Origin: JBBDIO01 sp040880365
Lineage (GTDB): Bacteria > Chloroflexota > Anaerolineae > Caldilineales > Caldilineaceae
DNA: 12,033 bases
Assembly: GCA_040880365.1 (NCBI GenBank)
Contig: JBBDIO010000268.1
Span: forward strand, 1-12,033
Direction of reading: 5' to 3'
The position numbers and the translations under genes were made by a program. Below the pieces are notes generated by a model. It saw only the letters and a list, made by a program, of their open reading frames with translations. It was not told the origin of the DNA and did no database searches. This document shows positions 1 through 6,481 of this stretch, piece by piece; position 1 is the first letter of the stretch, and every line of letters starts with the position of its first letter.

Positions 1-2716
1 GAATCATGAGGCGTGCGCCGGTGGCATCTTCTTCTTCGGCATCATCCAGCATAAAGAGCAAAGGCGCGCCGGCGTTGGCGCTGTTGGGTCCGCGGCGCAG
101 CGCAATGCGCGGACCGTCGTCCCGGTCGTTGATTTCCAGGGGGATGACCGGCGGCGCGTTGGGCTGAATATTGAACGGTTCGGAGGGCAGGCCGTTGAGC
201 AGCGCAGGGATCGCGGTATCCACTTCGACATCAGTAATCGGCGACGCGTCTTCCACGCCCATGCCGAAAAATGGCTCGCGGCTGCTGATGGTCAGGCGTC
301 CGCCCTCGTTGATATAGGCGAGCAGACTATCCAGCGCCACCAGATCGGGGCCGCCCGCCACATAGCCGCCGGCACTCCACACCACCCACGTATACGTCAA
401 TAGTTCGGCAGGCGTAGGCACCCCCTGCTCGCGAGTGCTCCACAGATCGGGCGTATAGCCCGCGCCGGTGAGCGCTTGCAGGTAGACATCGGCTTCGCTG
501 ATTTCTTCGGCGGCGGCATTGGCGTTGTCGTCCACAATCAGGATGCTGGATGCAGTGGGCGCGCCTGGCGCGCCCGGCGTAGCCGGTGTGGGAAGCGGGG
601 TTCCCATAGGATCAGGTACGCCCGGATCGGGTATGCCGGGATCGGGCACAGAGGGATCCGGCACGGAAGGCGGCGGGCCGGAAGGGGTGGTTCCCGGTGC
701 TGCGGAAGTGGGCGCTGCGCCGGGAACGCCAGGCGTCGTGCCGGAGGGCGTGGCGGCGCGACCATCGGCATAGGAACAGACCACCAGGGCATTGCCGGTG
801 ATACAGCCTGTATAGTCGTGGCTCAGCAAGCGATCCACCCCGGCACCAATGCCCGCGGCATCGTGTCCCAGCACGGCTACCAGGCGTTCGCCATTGGGCA
901 ATTCGCGCTGGGCAATGAGAACTGTCTGGGCTGCCAAAAGGCGCAGTCCATCCGCGCGCACCAGATAGACGACCGGCTCCGGTTCGGGTGTGGGCGTGGC
1001 TGTGGCTGTGGCTGTGGTTGTGACGGTGGGTGTGGCGGTTACGCTATCCGTCACCGTGTCAGTTGCCGTGGGCGTAACCGTTGCGGTAACGGTTGCCGTA
1101 GCTGTGGCAGTGGTCGTGGCGGTGACTGTCACTGTTGCCGTCACGGTTGCTGTCGCAGTCACGGGCGCAGTGGGGGTCACATCGGCCTGGAGTTGTTCCA
1201 GCAGCACAACGCTGGCCGCGCGGTTTTCGGTTTCCGGATCGCTCTCTGTTTCCGGATCCCCCTCCGCATCATCCCCCGGATCGTCCTGGGAGTTACCCCC
1301 TGTGTCATTGTCTGAGGGCTGCGGGGTGGCTGTCGGGGTGACCGTTGCAGTCGTCGTGACAGAGACCCCGTTCGTCAGTGTGCTGGTAGGCGTGGGTGTG
1401 CTTTCGACCCGTTCAAACCCCAAATCGGCCAAAAGGGGTGTATCTGCCGCGAGCTTATAATCGGCCAAAACCAGCCAGTCGCGCGCCTCGTCATCCAGTG
1501 TGGGGTCGTCCTCTGCCTCTGCCTCTGCTTCTGCCTCTGCCTCCGCCTCTGCATCAGTTGTGGCATTTAGCATCAGGGTCGCGGTGAGCGCACCCGTGCC
1601 TGCCAGGTTGAGGGTGCGCCCGGTGTTTTCCAGGCTGGCTTGCAGGCGCGCCCCCTGGAGCAGAACGCCCGCATCCACTGCGCCATCGGGGCCGGCAGTA
1701 TGTCCAAAGACCAGAGTCACGTCTTTGCCCAGATAGGCGGGGAAGTCGATGACCGCTTCGCGCATGTCGCCCGCGGCCAGGAAATCGGCCACAAATCCCA
1801 GCAAACGCAGATTGTCGTGGCGCATGACATAGGGCTGGGTGAGCACGTCGAAATCGGTCATGCCCAGCACACGCCCGGCGGTGTTCTGGGATTGTATGCC
1901 CCCCACTGCCACCGTAGCAAATTGCACCATGCCGGTGCGCATACTGCTCAATACATTTTCGCCGGTACGCACCTGGGGGATACCGTCGCCGCCCAGGCTG
2001 CGCGCGCCGTAGAGCGCAATCGTAGCCCCTTCCAGCCCTGCGGCGTGGTCGAGGAATTGATCCTGGAACACATGTACAAAGTTGCCGTCGTTGACCACGG
2101 TATTGTAGAGATAGTCATCGTGGAAAACGAGGCCAAAGGGTTCGGCCAGGTTGTTGATATCCTGCGCCAGGTCGCCCAGCGTATCGGGGTCGCTGATGAG
2201 CAGCAGCCGCCCGCCGCGCGCGACAAAGCGTTCGACCAGCGCAATTTCTTCGGGTGACCAGAGAAAGAAGGGGCTGGCGACGACCAGCGCGCCCGCGTCA
2301 TCGAGCAGGGTGCGCAGTTCGCGGGATTGGTCGGGAAACTCGTAGTAGCTGTTGATGGCGAGGAGATCCACATCGCCCAGCCAGAATTGCATCCCCACGC
2401 CGCGTTCGGCCAGGGCCGCGGCCAGCGGTTCAAACGCGGCGCGTTCCAGGCGATTGCCGTGCGCCAGATCCACCACGATGGGGCCGGGGCGCAGATCCTG
2501 GAGCAGCACATTTTCGGCGGCGGCGAGGGTCATGGGGGTGGCGGTGGGCACCGGAGTTGCGGCCCGGTTCAGTGTGCCCACATCGCCCGGCGTATAGTCA
2601 CGCGCGTTATATTGCCAGACCGCAGTCCGCAAAAAGAGGGGCAGAGTCAGCAAGAGCAGGGCAACAAGGCCGATGAGCAGGCGACTGATAAGCAAGCGAC
2701 GAGACGCGGAATTCAT
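1..2716 (-). CDS. Large membrane-anchored DUF4350/GldG-like protein, C-terminus cut by window edge
   Basis: The frame is open from the ATG at 2716 to the left edge, so about 904 residues are visible and no stop is seen. Residues about 8-31 form one hydrophobic segment (signal anchor). Residues about 66-345 look like a DUF4350/GldG-type Rossmann domain: VVDLAHGNRLE near 81-91, then ALVVASPFFLWSPEE, RFVARGGRLLLISDPDTL, and GMTDFD followed by an NLRLLGFVADFL helix. Three low-complexity linkers follow: (Ala-Glu)7 at 389-402, a Thr/Val/Ala tract at 513-581 and a Pro/Gly tract at about 655-722. A second domain starts near 725 with ILIVDDN and contains TYTWVVWSAGGY and LLAYINEGGRLTISS, resembling class-I amidotransferase-like domains of secreted proteins. 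A GGAG 10 nt upstream and a 4-nt ATGA overlap with the peptidase gene support this start and translational coupling. Family placement is by motif recognition, and the function is unknown. The domain is expected on the outer face of the membrane. Confidence 0.8.
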   Translation of the reverse strand, partial: MNSASRRLLISRLLIGLVALLLLTLPLFLRTAVWQYNARDYTPGDVGTLNRAATPVPTATPMTLAAAENVLLQDLRPGPIVVDLAHGNRLERAAFEPLAAALAERGVGMQFWLGDVDLLAINSYYEFPDQSRELRTLLDDAGALVVASPFFLWSPEEIALVERFVARGGRLLLISDPDTLGDLAQDINNLAEPFGLVFHDDYLYNTVVNDGNFVHVFQDQFLDHAAGLEGATIALYGARSLGGDGIPQVRTGENVLSSMRTGMVQFATVAVGGIQSQNTAGRVLGMTDFDVLTQPYVMRHDNLRLLGFVADFLAAGDMREAVIDFPAYLGKDVTLVFGHTAGPDGAVDAGVLLQGARLQASLENTGRTLNLAGTGALTATLMLNATTDAEAEAEAEAEAEAEDDPTLDDEARDWLVLADYKLAADTPLLADLGFERVESTPTPTSTLTNGVSVTTTATVTPTATPQPSDNDTGGNSQDDPGDDAEGDPETESDPETENRAASVVLLEQLQADVTPTAPVTATATVTATVTVTATTTATATATVTATVTPTATDTVTDSVTATPTVTTTATATATPTPEPEPVVYLVRADGLRLLAAQTVLIAQRELPNGERLVAVLGHDAAGIGAGVDRLLSHDYTGCITGNALVVCSYADGRAATPSGTTPGVPGAAPTSAAPGTTPSGPPPSVPDPSVPDPGIPDPGVPDPMGTPLPTPATPGAPGAPTASSILIVDDNANAAAEEISEADVYLQALTGAGYTPDLWSTREQGVPTPAELLTYTWVVWSAGGYVAGGPDLVALDSLLAYINEGGRLTISSREPFFGMGVEDASPITDVEVDTAIPALLNGLPSEPFNIQPNAPPVIPLEINDRDDGPRIALRRGPNSANAGAPLLFMLDDAEEEDATGARLMI
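608..667 (-). repeat. In-frame 15-nt repeat encoding (S/G)(V/I)PDP x4
   Basis: Four consecutive 15-nt units encode SVPDP, SVPDP, GIPDP and GVPDP inside the Pro/Gly-rich linker just before the C-terminal domain of the large protein. The unit length is a multiple of three, so copy-number change would alter linker length without breaking the frame. Confidence 0.8.
974..1180 (-). repeat. Thr/Val/Ala-rich coding repeat tract
   Basis: About 69 codons (residues 513-581) alternate Thr with Val or Ala (TATATVTATV type) and end in PTPEPEP. This is a low-complexity extracellular linker joining the DUF4350-like part to the following small domain (residues about 582-653, which contains a Cys pair around CITGNALVVC). 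Similar Thr/Pro/Ala stalks are common in Chloroflexota surface proteins (family knowledge). The dense Thr could be O-glycosylated (inference). Confidence 0.8.
1511..1552 (-). repeat. Hexanucleotide GCAGAG tract encoding (Ala-Glu)7
   Basis: Seven near-identical hexamers (gca gag with third-position variants) encode seven Ala-Glu dipeptides at residues 389-402 of the large membrane protein. The tract is followed by an acidic DDP stretch. It may be a single charged helix acting as a rigid spacer (inference). Confidence 0.85.
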
Positions 2717-3756
2717 GGCGTGGATTCTCCGGGCTGCGTGGGTTGGGGCTGGCCGGGTTGGGATAGGGAACTGCCGGACAAGACCGGCAATTGCCCGCCG
2801 CCGGGCGTTTGGTTGGGGCTGGATTGGAGATCCGGAAACGCATCCAGGCGTGCCGGCGCAATGCGGCGCAGGTTCATGAGATGGCGGTCGATGGCGCTGT
2901 CTTCGCCCAGCCCGGTCAAGGGCATCCGGCTATCCAGCAGAAAGACCACATCGGGCGGCGCAGTCTGGAGCATGGCCTGGATGGCGGCGGCAAAGTCGCT
3001 GTAGACCAGCGTGGCCGGTGGGCCGTAGAGATAGTCGATGAGACGGACGACGGAATAGCTCGACACGCCGGCAAGCTCTGCCGCGGCCAGAATGGCGTCA
3101 CTCAGGCCGCCTTCGGCATCGATCAGCCCCAGCGCGACGGCTTCGCTGCCCAGATAGAAGCGGGCTTCGCCCAGCACTTCGGGCGAGGCTTGCAGGGGGT
3201 TCATCTCGGCGTTGCGCCGTTGATGGACCACATTTTGCAGGAAATTCTCTTTGACCAGGTCGAATTGGTGGATGCGATCAAAGCGGCTGCCGCCGGTGAG
3301 CTTGAACGGGCCGCTGGCGAGTTCATCGGGCGCGATGTAGGGGTCGGTGGGGCGAGGGCCGCGGCTGCCGATGTTGCCCACATAGGCGCTACCCGGCGCA
3401 TAGATGCGATTGCCGGCCGCGGCCATGTAATAACCGCCGCTCACCGCCATGCCGTCGATGGCGACGACCAGCGGCTTTTCGGCGCGCAGCTGGAGCATAC
3501 TGTAGAAGATGCTTTCGCTGCTGGTGGCATAGCCGCCGGGGCTGAGAATTTCGACCACGACACCGGCGACGCGCGGGTCTTGGCGGGCTTCTTCCAGCAG
3601 GTCGATCATCTGTTGCGCGGTGGCAAAGTCGATGACCGCTTCAAAGCGCACGACACCGATGACCGGCTCGGGGGCGACCGTGCGCGCCAGCCAGATACCG
3701 CCTCCCAGCGCTGCCAGCAGCACCACCGCGGCGGTGATTATTTCCCAAGGTTTCAT
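2713..3756 (-). CDS. Membrane-anchored S49 family (SppA-like) serine peptidase
   Basis: A 347-residue protein that probably cleaves membrane or signal-peptide substrates on the outer face of the membrane. Residues 6-25 are a hydrophobic anchor. The S49 fold follows: IGVVRF near 33-38, the ILSPGG oxyanion motif at 70-75, and MAVSGGYY with the likely nucleophile Ser106. SGPFKLTGGS carries Lys152, which matches the general-base Lys of the Bacillus-type Ser-Lys dyad. After the catalytic domain (about 235) come a short extra region and a Pro/Gln/Gly-rich tail (310-347). It has one catalytic domain, as in short Bacillus SppA, not the duplicated enterobacterial form. I chose the ATG at 3756; ATG 3765 is also possible. 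The open frame continues upstream to 3939, but it crosses a promoter candidate and a tandem repeat, so that extension is rejected. It heads an operon with the large DUF4350-like gene. Confidence 0.9.
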   Translation of the reverse strand: MKPWEIITAAVVLLAALGGGIWLARTVAPEPVIGVVRFEAVIDFATAQQMIDLLEEARQDPRVAGVVVEILSPGGYATSSESIFYSMLQLRAEKPLVVAIDGMAVSGGYYMAAAGNRIYAPGSAYVGNIGSRGPRPTDPYIAPDELASGPFKLTGGSRFDRIHQFDLVKENFLQNVVHQRRNAEMNPLQASPEVLGEARFYLGSEAVALGLIDAEGGLSDAILAAAELAGVSSYSVVRLIDYLYGPPATLVYSDFAAAIQAMLQTAPPDVVFLLDSRMPLTGLGEDSAIDRHLMNLRRIAPARLDAFPDLQSSPNQTPGGGQLPVLSGSSLSQPGQPQPTQPGESTP

Positions 3757-3810
3757 AGAATCCATTCCACAGGGTCTGAAGGGTCTGAAGACAATTTTAT
3801 AGTTCGCTCG

Positions 3811-3819
3811 ATTATACCA
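3811..3819 (-). promoter_or_regulatory. Extended -10 promoter candidate for the peptidase operon
   Basis: Read on the minus strand, this is TGGTATAAT: a perfect TATAAT preceded by the TGn extended -10 element. It gives a predicted leader of roughly 40-50 nt before the start at 3756. The -35 region (around 3833-3839) is GC-rich and poor, as expected when an extended -10 is used. Between it and the gene lies a 9-bp direct repeat, GGGTCTGAA twice on the plus strand (3772-3789). Confidence 0.55.
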
Positions 3820-3845
3820 TAGGCAGGGGGGACGCCGCGGGGTAT

Positions 3846-3903
3846 GTGCCCACGGTGCAGTGCCACAGTGCAATGCCACAGCGTAGTGCCACAGCGCAAT
3901 GCC
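3846..3903. repeat. 13-bp tandem repeat in the divergent intergenic region
   Basis: Three clear 13-bp units (3860-3872, 3873-3885 and 3886-3898) follow the pattern (G/A)TGCCACAG(C/T)G(C/T)A. A degenerate 14-nt first unit precedes them (3846-3859) and a 5-nt partial unit follows (3899-3903). The array sits between the two divergent promoter candidates, so it could be a binding array or a neutral minisatellite. Confidence 0.8.
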
Positions 3904-3969
3904 GGGGCGCGTGTCGGGTAAATGGCAGGGCGATGTCATCTAGGCAAGATGCCCAAGACCCTGGAATCG

Positions 3970-3978
3970 TGGTATGCT
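3970..3978 (+). promoter_or_regulatory. Extended -10 promoter candidate for the NfeD/SPFH operon
   Basis: TGGTATGCT reads as TGn plus a -10 of TATGCT (four of six consensus bases), 65 nt upstream of the ATG at 4044. The -35 position is weak (TGCCCA). The TGG context matches that of the divergent promoter candidate. The downstream leader contains a direct repeat, GGGAACAG, at 4010-4017 and 4022-4029. Confidence 0.4.
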
Positions 3979-4043
3979 CTGCGTAGACTCCGGTTTTATC
4001 TCTCCGGTTGGGAACAGCGTCGGGAACAGAAGGTGAAAACAGC

Positions 4044-4805
4044 ATGACACGTACGCGAATGGTCTTTTTTACAATTCTGGGCATATTCCTGGTGATCATC
4101 GCCGCGTCGATTTCCATGCAGATCATGAGCGAGCAATTGTTGCGCCAGATATTCATCGCGGGCACTGTGTTTGGCATGGGCGTGGTGGCGCTGGATTTTC
4201 TGGGCATCTTTGGCGGCAGCTCAGCCGGTGACGCAGGTGGCGACGCCGGTGGGCTGGACAGCGACTTTGACGGCAGTATTGAAGGCGATGCCGGCACTGG
4301 TGATGCCGTCACAGGCGAAACCGGCGGCGGCGGCAGTGTGGATGCGGATGGCGACGTGGCCGAGAACCTGTCGGGCGACATTGCCAAACATGGCGACGCG
4401 GGGACCAACCTGGTGCTGTCGATGCTCGCCTATTTGCGGCTGATGGTCTATTTCTTCCTGGGGTTTGGCCCGATGGGATTGGTGGCGTTGTTGTCGGGGC
4501 GGGCGCCATTGGTGGCGCTGTTGCTGGCGGTGCCGGTGGGCGTGGTCGCAATCTTTCTGGCCCTGGCGTTTTTCCGCTTTCAGCGCAGCGATACCGATTC
4601 CACGGTACAGGGCAAAGAGCTGCTCATGCGTGAGGCAACTGTGACCGTGCCTCTGACCCACACCACGATGGGGCGGGTACGGCTGCAAATCGGCATGAGT
4701 GTAGTCGATCCATATGCCTTGGCCGAAGACCCCGCGGCCGATCTCCAGCAGGGCGATACGGTGCGCATTGTGCGTGTGACCCCCGATTGTGTATATGTAC
4801 GGTAG
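4044..4805 (+). CDS. NfeD/YqiJ-like membrane protein with OB-fold domain
   Basis: A 253-residue membrane protein of the short NfeD type, expected to partner SPFH/flotillin proteins. Predicted membrane helices lie at about 7-27, 36-56, 124-150 and 154-176. The C-terminal 65 residues (about 189-253) look like the NfeD OB fold: REATVTVPL, GRVRLQIGMSV, then LQQGDTVRIVRV and CVYV. Between helices 2 and 3 is a loop of about 65 residues rich in Asp and Gly (57-122). It includes DSDFDG at 72-77 and DADGD at 100-104, which resemble DxDxDG calcium-loop motifs. The start is set by AAGGTG at 4030-4035, 8 nt before the ATG; an in-frame ATG at 4008 lacks this. The gene is followed within 110 bp by an SPFH gene, the arrangement seen in yqiJ-yqiK and yuaF-floT. 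There is no serine-protease domain, so it is the short, protease-free NfeD class. Confidence 0.82.
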   Translation: MTRTRMVFFTILGIFLVIIAASISMQIMSEQLLRQIFIAGTVFGMGVVALDFLGIFGGSSAGDAGGDAGGLDSDFDGSIEGDAGTGDAVTGETGGGGSVDADGDVAENLSGDIAKHGDAGTNLVLSMLAYLRLMVYFFLGFGPMGLVALLSGRAPLVALLLAVPVGVVAIFLALAFFRFQRSDTDSTVQGKELLMREATVTVPLTHTTMGRVRLQIGMSVVDPYALAEDPAADLQQGDTVRIVRVTPDCVYVR

Positions 4806-4857
4806 GCACATGCCTGGTTAACGTGGGCACATGCCTGGTTAACACAGACTGGTTAAC
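4805..4857. repeat. 21-bp direct repeat with TGGTTAAC core
   Basis: GGCACATGCCTGGTTAAC occurs at 4805-4822 and 4826-4843 (period 21). A third copy of only CTGGTTAAC lies at 4849-4857 (14 nt further). The array begins at the stop codon of the NfeD-like gene and fills half the gap before the first SPFH gene. Each core includes the palindrome GTTAAC. The segment 4823-4835 is, with one mismatch, the reverse complement of 3841-3853 beside the 13-bp array. Confidence 0.8.
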
Positions 4858-4901
4858 GGGCGTGGCGCAATCATTCGGTTTGTTTTTCGAAGGTGTTTTA
4901 G

Positions 4902-4908
4902 AAAGGGA
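4902..4908 (+). promoter_or_regulatory. Ribosome binding site setting the first SPFH start
   Basis: AAAGGGA lies 7 nt before the ATG at 4916. It argues against the longer in-frame ATG at 4787, whose extra 43 residues would be read through the 21-bp repeats and overlap the end of the NfeD-like gene. Confidence 0.7.
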
Positions 4909-4915
4909 TGGCGGT

Positions 4916-6367
4916 ATGGACGAAATAGAAGTTCTGATGAATTTGTTTGGCGGGTTCCTGGGCGGTGTGGGCGCTTTGGTGCTTTTCTTTTTTGTGGTGC
5001 TGATGCTGCGCTCGGTGATTCGCGTTTGCCCTTCCAACCACATCCTGGTCGTTACCGGCGGGGTGGAGACCGAGGTCGGCGGGCGCAAATATGGTTTTCG
5101 GCTACAAAAGGGCGGCTGGACCTTTGTCATCCCCTTTTTGCAGAGTGTGGAGGCCGTGGATCTGACAATTATTCCCATCAATGTGCGCATCGATGGCGTC
5201 AATTCTGCCAACGGCATCAATGTGGGTGCCGATGCGACGGCGTGTGTCTGCATCGACGATGAAAACGAGATGCTGCTCTACAGCGCGGTCCAGCAGTTGC
5301 TGGGCAAATCTCATCACCAGATTCAAGAGCAGATTCAGCAGACCATGGTGGGCAATTTCCGCGCGGCGTTGAACAAGACCACGCCGTTGCAGGCGATTGG
5401 CATGGTGGAAAGCGCCGAGGGGGTGGAAGATGTGGAATTGGCCGAACTCGCGGGCAAGACCATCGGCACTTCGCCCCTGGACCCAAAGGCGGAACGTCTG
5501 TTGCAGGAGAAATTGCGAGAATCGGATGGCGAACGCGCGATTTTCCGTAGCGTGTTGCTGGACGATTGTCGCGAGGATTTAAGCTCGTTTGGCATTGAAG
5601 TGGTATCGGTTTCGTTACAGCGCATCTGGGATACATCCAACTATATCGCCAACCTGGCGAACAAGACGCTGTCGCGCAAGCGCCAGGACGTTGAGATCGA
5701 AGAAGCGCGCTTGCGCGCGCGTGCGGATCGGGCCGAATCGGACAGCCGGCGGCGGCGCGAAGTCTCGGAAAATCGGGCGGATGAGCGCATTTTGGCGACT
5801 CGCCAGGAACTGGAACTCTATCGCCGCCAATGTAATGCCGAGATCAACCAGGCGCGGCTGCAAGCCAATAGCCAGATTAGCGAAGCTCAGAATGCCGGGC
5901 AACGCAAGATCGAAGAAACCCGCGCCGAGCTGCAAGAGTTGCGCAATATGTCGGAAGTGACCCTCGACGCCAACGCGCGGCGGCGCTCGGCAGAGATCAA
6001 CGCCGAGGGCGAAGCGGAATCTACCGAGATTGTGCGCCAGGCCTACAACGACCTGCTGCGCCAAAAGGTGGAGCTGATGGCGCAGGGCGGCGACGTGGGT
6101 CGGCTGGTCCTCTTTCTGGATCGCTTGCCCCACCTGTTCCAGGCGTATCAGAAAAACGCCAAGGACCAAAGCGTGCAGGAATTGCTGGTGCTCAACGAAG
6201 AAGATGGCTTTAACGCGGCGGTCAACCGCGGCCCCGCGGCCATGGTGGACTTCATGCACAAGCTGGAAGAAGGCTTTGGCATCAGCATCCGCGAACTTAT
6301 GGGCAACAGCACACGCGGAAACGGTCAGATTGTAGAGGGCAAGCCTGTCGCTTCATCCGGTGATTAG
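4916..6367 (+). CDS. Flotillin/YqiK-like SPFH (Band 7) membrane protein
   Basis: A 483-residue SPFH scaffold protein, expected to oligomerise at the cytoplasmic membrane and organise membrane microdomains. Residues about 14-33 form the single hydrophobic anchor. The SPFH domain follows: ILVVTGGVETEVGGRKYGF near 43-61, WTFVIPFLQSVEAVDLTII, GINVGADATACVCI, then the helix with LLGKSHHQIQEQIQQTMVGN and the closing FGIEVVSVSLQRIWD near 225-239. Compared with usual flotillins there is an extra acidic segment at about 165-206 (DVELAELAG to ESDGERA). From about 250 to 395 a long coiled coil is rich in Ala, Glu and Arg, including INAEGEAES, the typical flotillin Glu-Ala region. The C-terminal part (about 395-483) includes LVLFLDRLPHLFQAY. 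Gene order after an NfeD-type gene strongly supports the assignment. Its substrate or cargo cannot be read from sequence. Confidence 0.88.
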   Translation: MDEIEVLMNLFGGFLGGVGALVLFFFVVLMLRSVIRVCPSNHILVVTGGVETEVGGRKYGFRLQKGGWTFVIPFLQSVEAVDLTIIPINVRIDGVNSANGINVGADATACVCIDDENEMLLYSAVQQLLGKSHHQIQEQIQQTMVGNFRAALNKTTPLQAIGMVESAEGVEDVELAELAGKTIGTSPLDPKAERLLQEKLRESDGERAIFRSVLLDDCREDLSSFGIEVVSVSLQRIWDTSNYIANLANKTLSRKRQDVEIEEARLRARADRAESDSRRRREVSENRADERILATRQELELYRRQCNAEINQARLQANSQISEAQNAGQRKIEETRAELQELRNMSEVTLDANARRRSAEINAEGEAESTEIVRQAYNDLLRQKVELMAQGGDVGRLVLFLDRLPHLFQAYQKNAKDQSVQELLVLNEEDGFNAAVNRGPAAMVDFMHKLEEGFGISIRELMGNSTRGNGQIVEGKPVASSGD

Positions 6368-6379
6368 GCAGACGTGCGG

Positions 6380-6396
6380 CTTGTCTTCCGGACAAG
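6380..6396 (+). other. Hairpin between the two SPFH genes
   Basis: A perfect 6-bp stem CTTGTC/GACAAG with a TTCCG loop lies 12 nt after the first SPFH stop. Only three T follow, so it is at most a weak or partial terminator or an mRNA-processing or stability element. Expression of the second SPFH gene could differ from that of the first because of it. Confidence 0.4.
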
Positions 6397-6481
6397 TTTG
6401 CCGGATAAGTATGCCGGGCTATTGTTGAATAATTTGTTGACCAAAGCGAGCGTTCTGCGCCTGTTCCAGGAGTGATAAACT

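Noticed and set aside
476..544. ILIVDDN in the large protein as a response-regulator receiver domain
   Set aside because: The segment lacks the phospho-acceptor Asp, Thr/Ser and Lys pattern. The following motifs (WVVWSAGGY, YINEGGRLTISS) fit an amidotransferase-like domain of secreted proteins.
476..1315. Plus-strand open frame of 279 codons, Gly/Cys/Arg-rich
   Set aside because: It is antisense to the Thr/Val/Ala linker of the large membrane protein. The composition (CGCGCG runs) is a direct consequence of the repeat on the other strand.
2791..3822. Plus-strand open frame of 343 codons opposite the S49 peptidase
   Set aside because: It is a shadow of a gene with an intact Ser-Lys dyad. It has no domain content and no ribosome binding site.
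3846..3903. 13-bp tandem array as a CRISPR
   Set aside because: The units abut with no spacers and are far too short. There are no cas genes.
3757..3939. N-terminal extension of the S49 peptidase to the ATG at 3939
   Set aside because: The extra residues cross the 13-bp tandem repeat and a perfect extended -10. The hydrophobic anchor would no longer be N-terminal.
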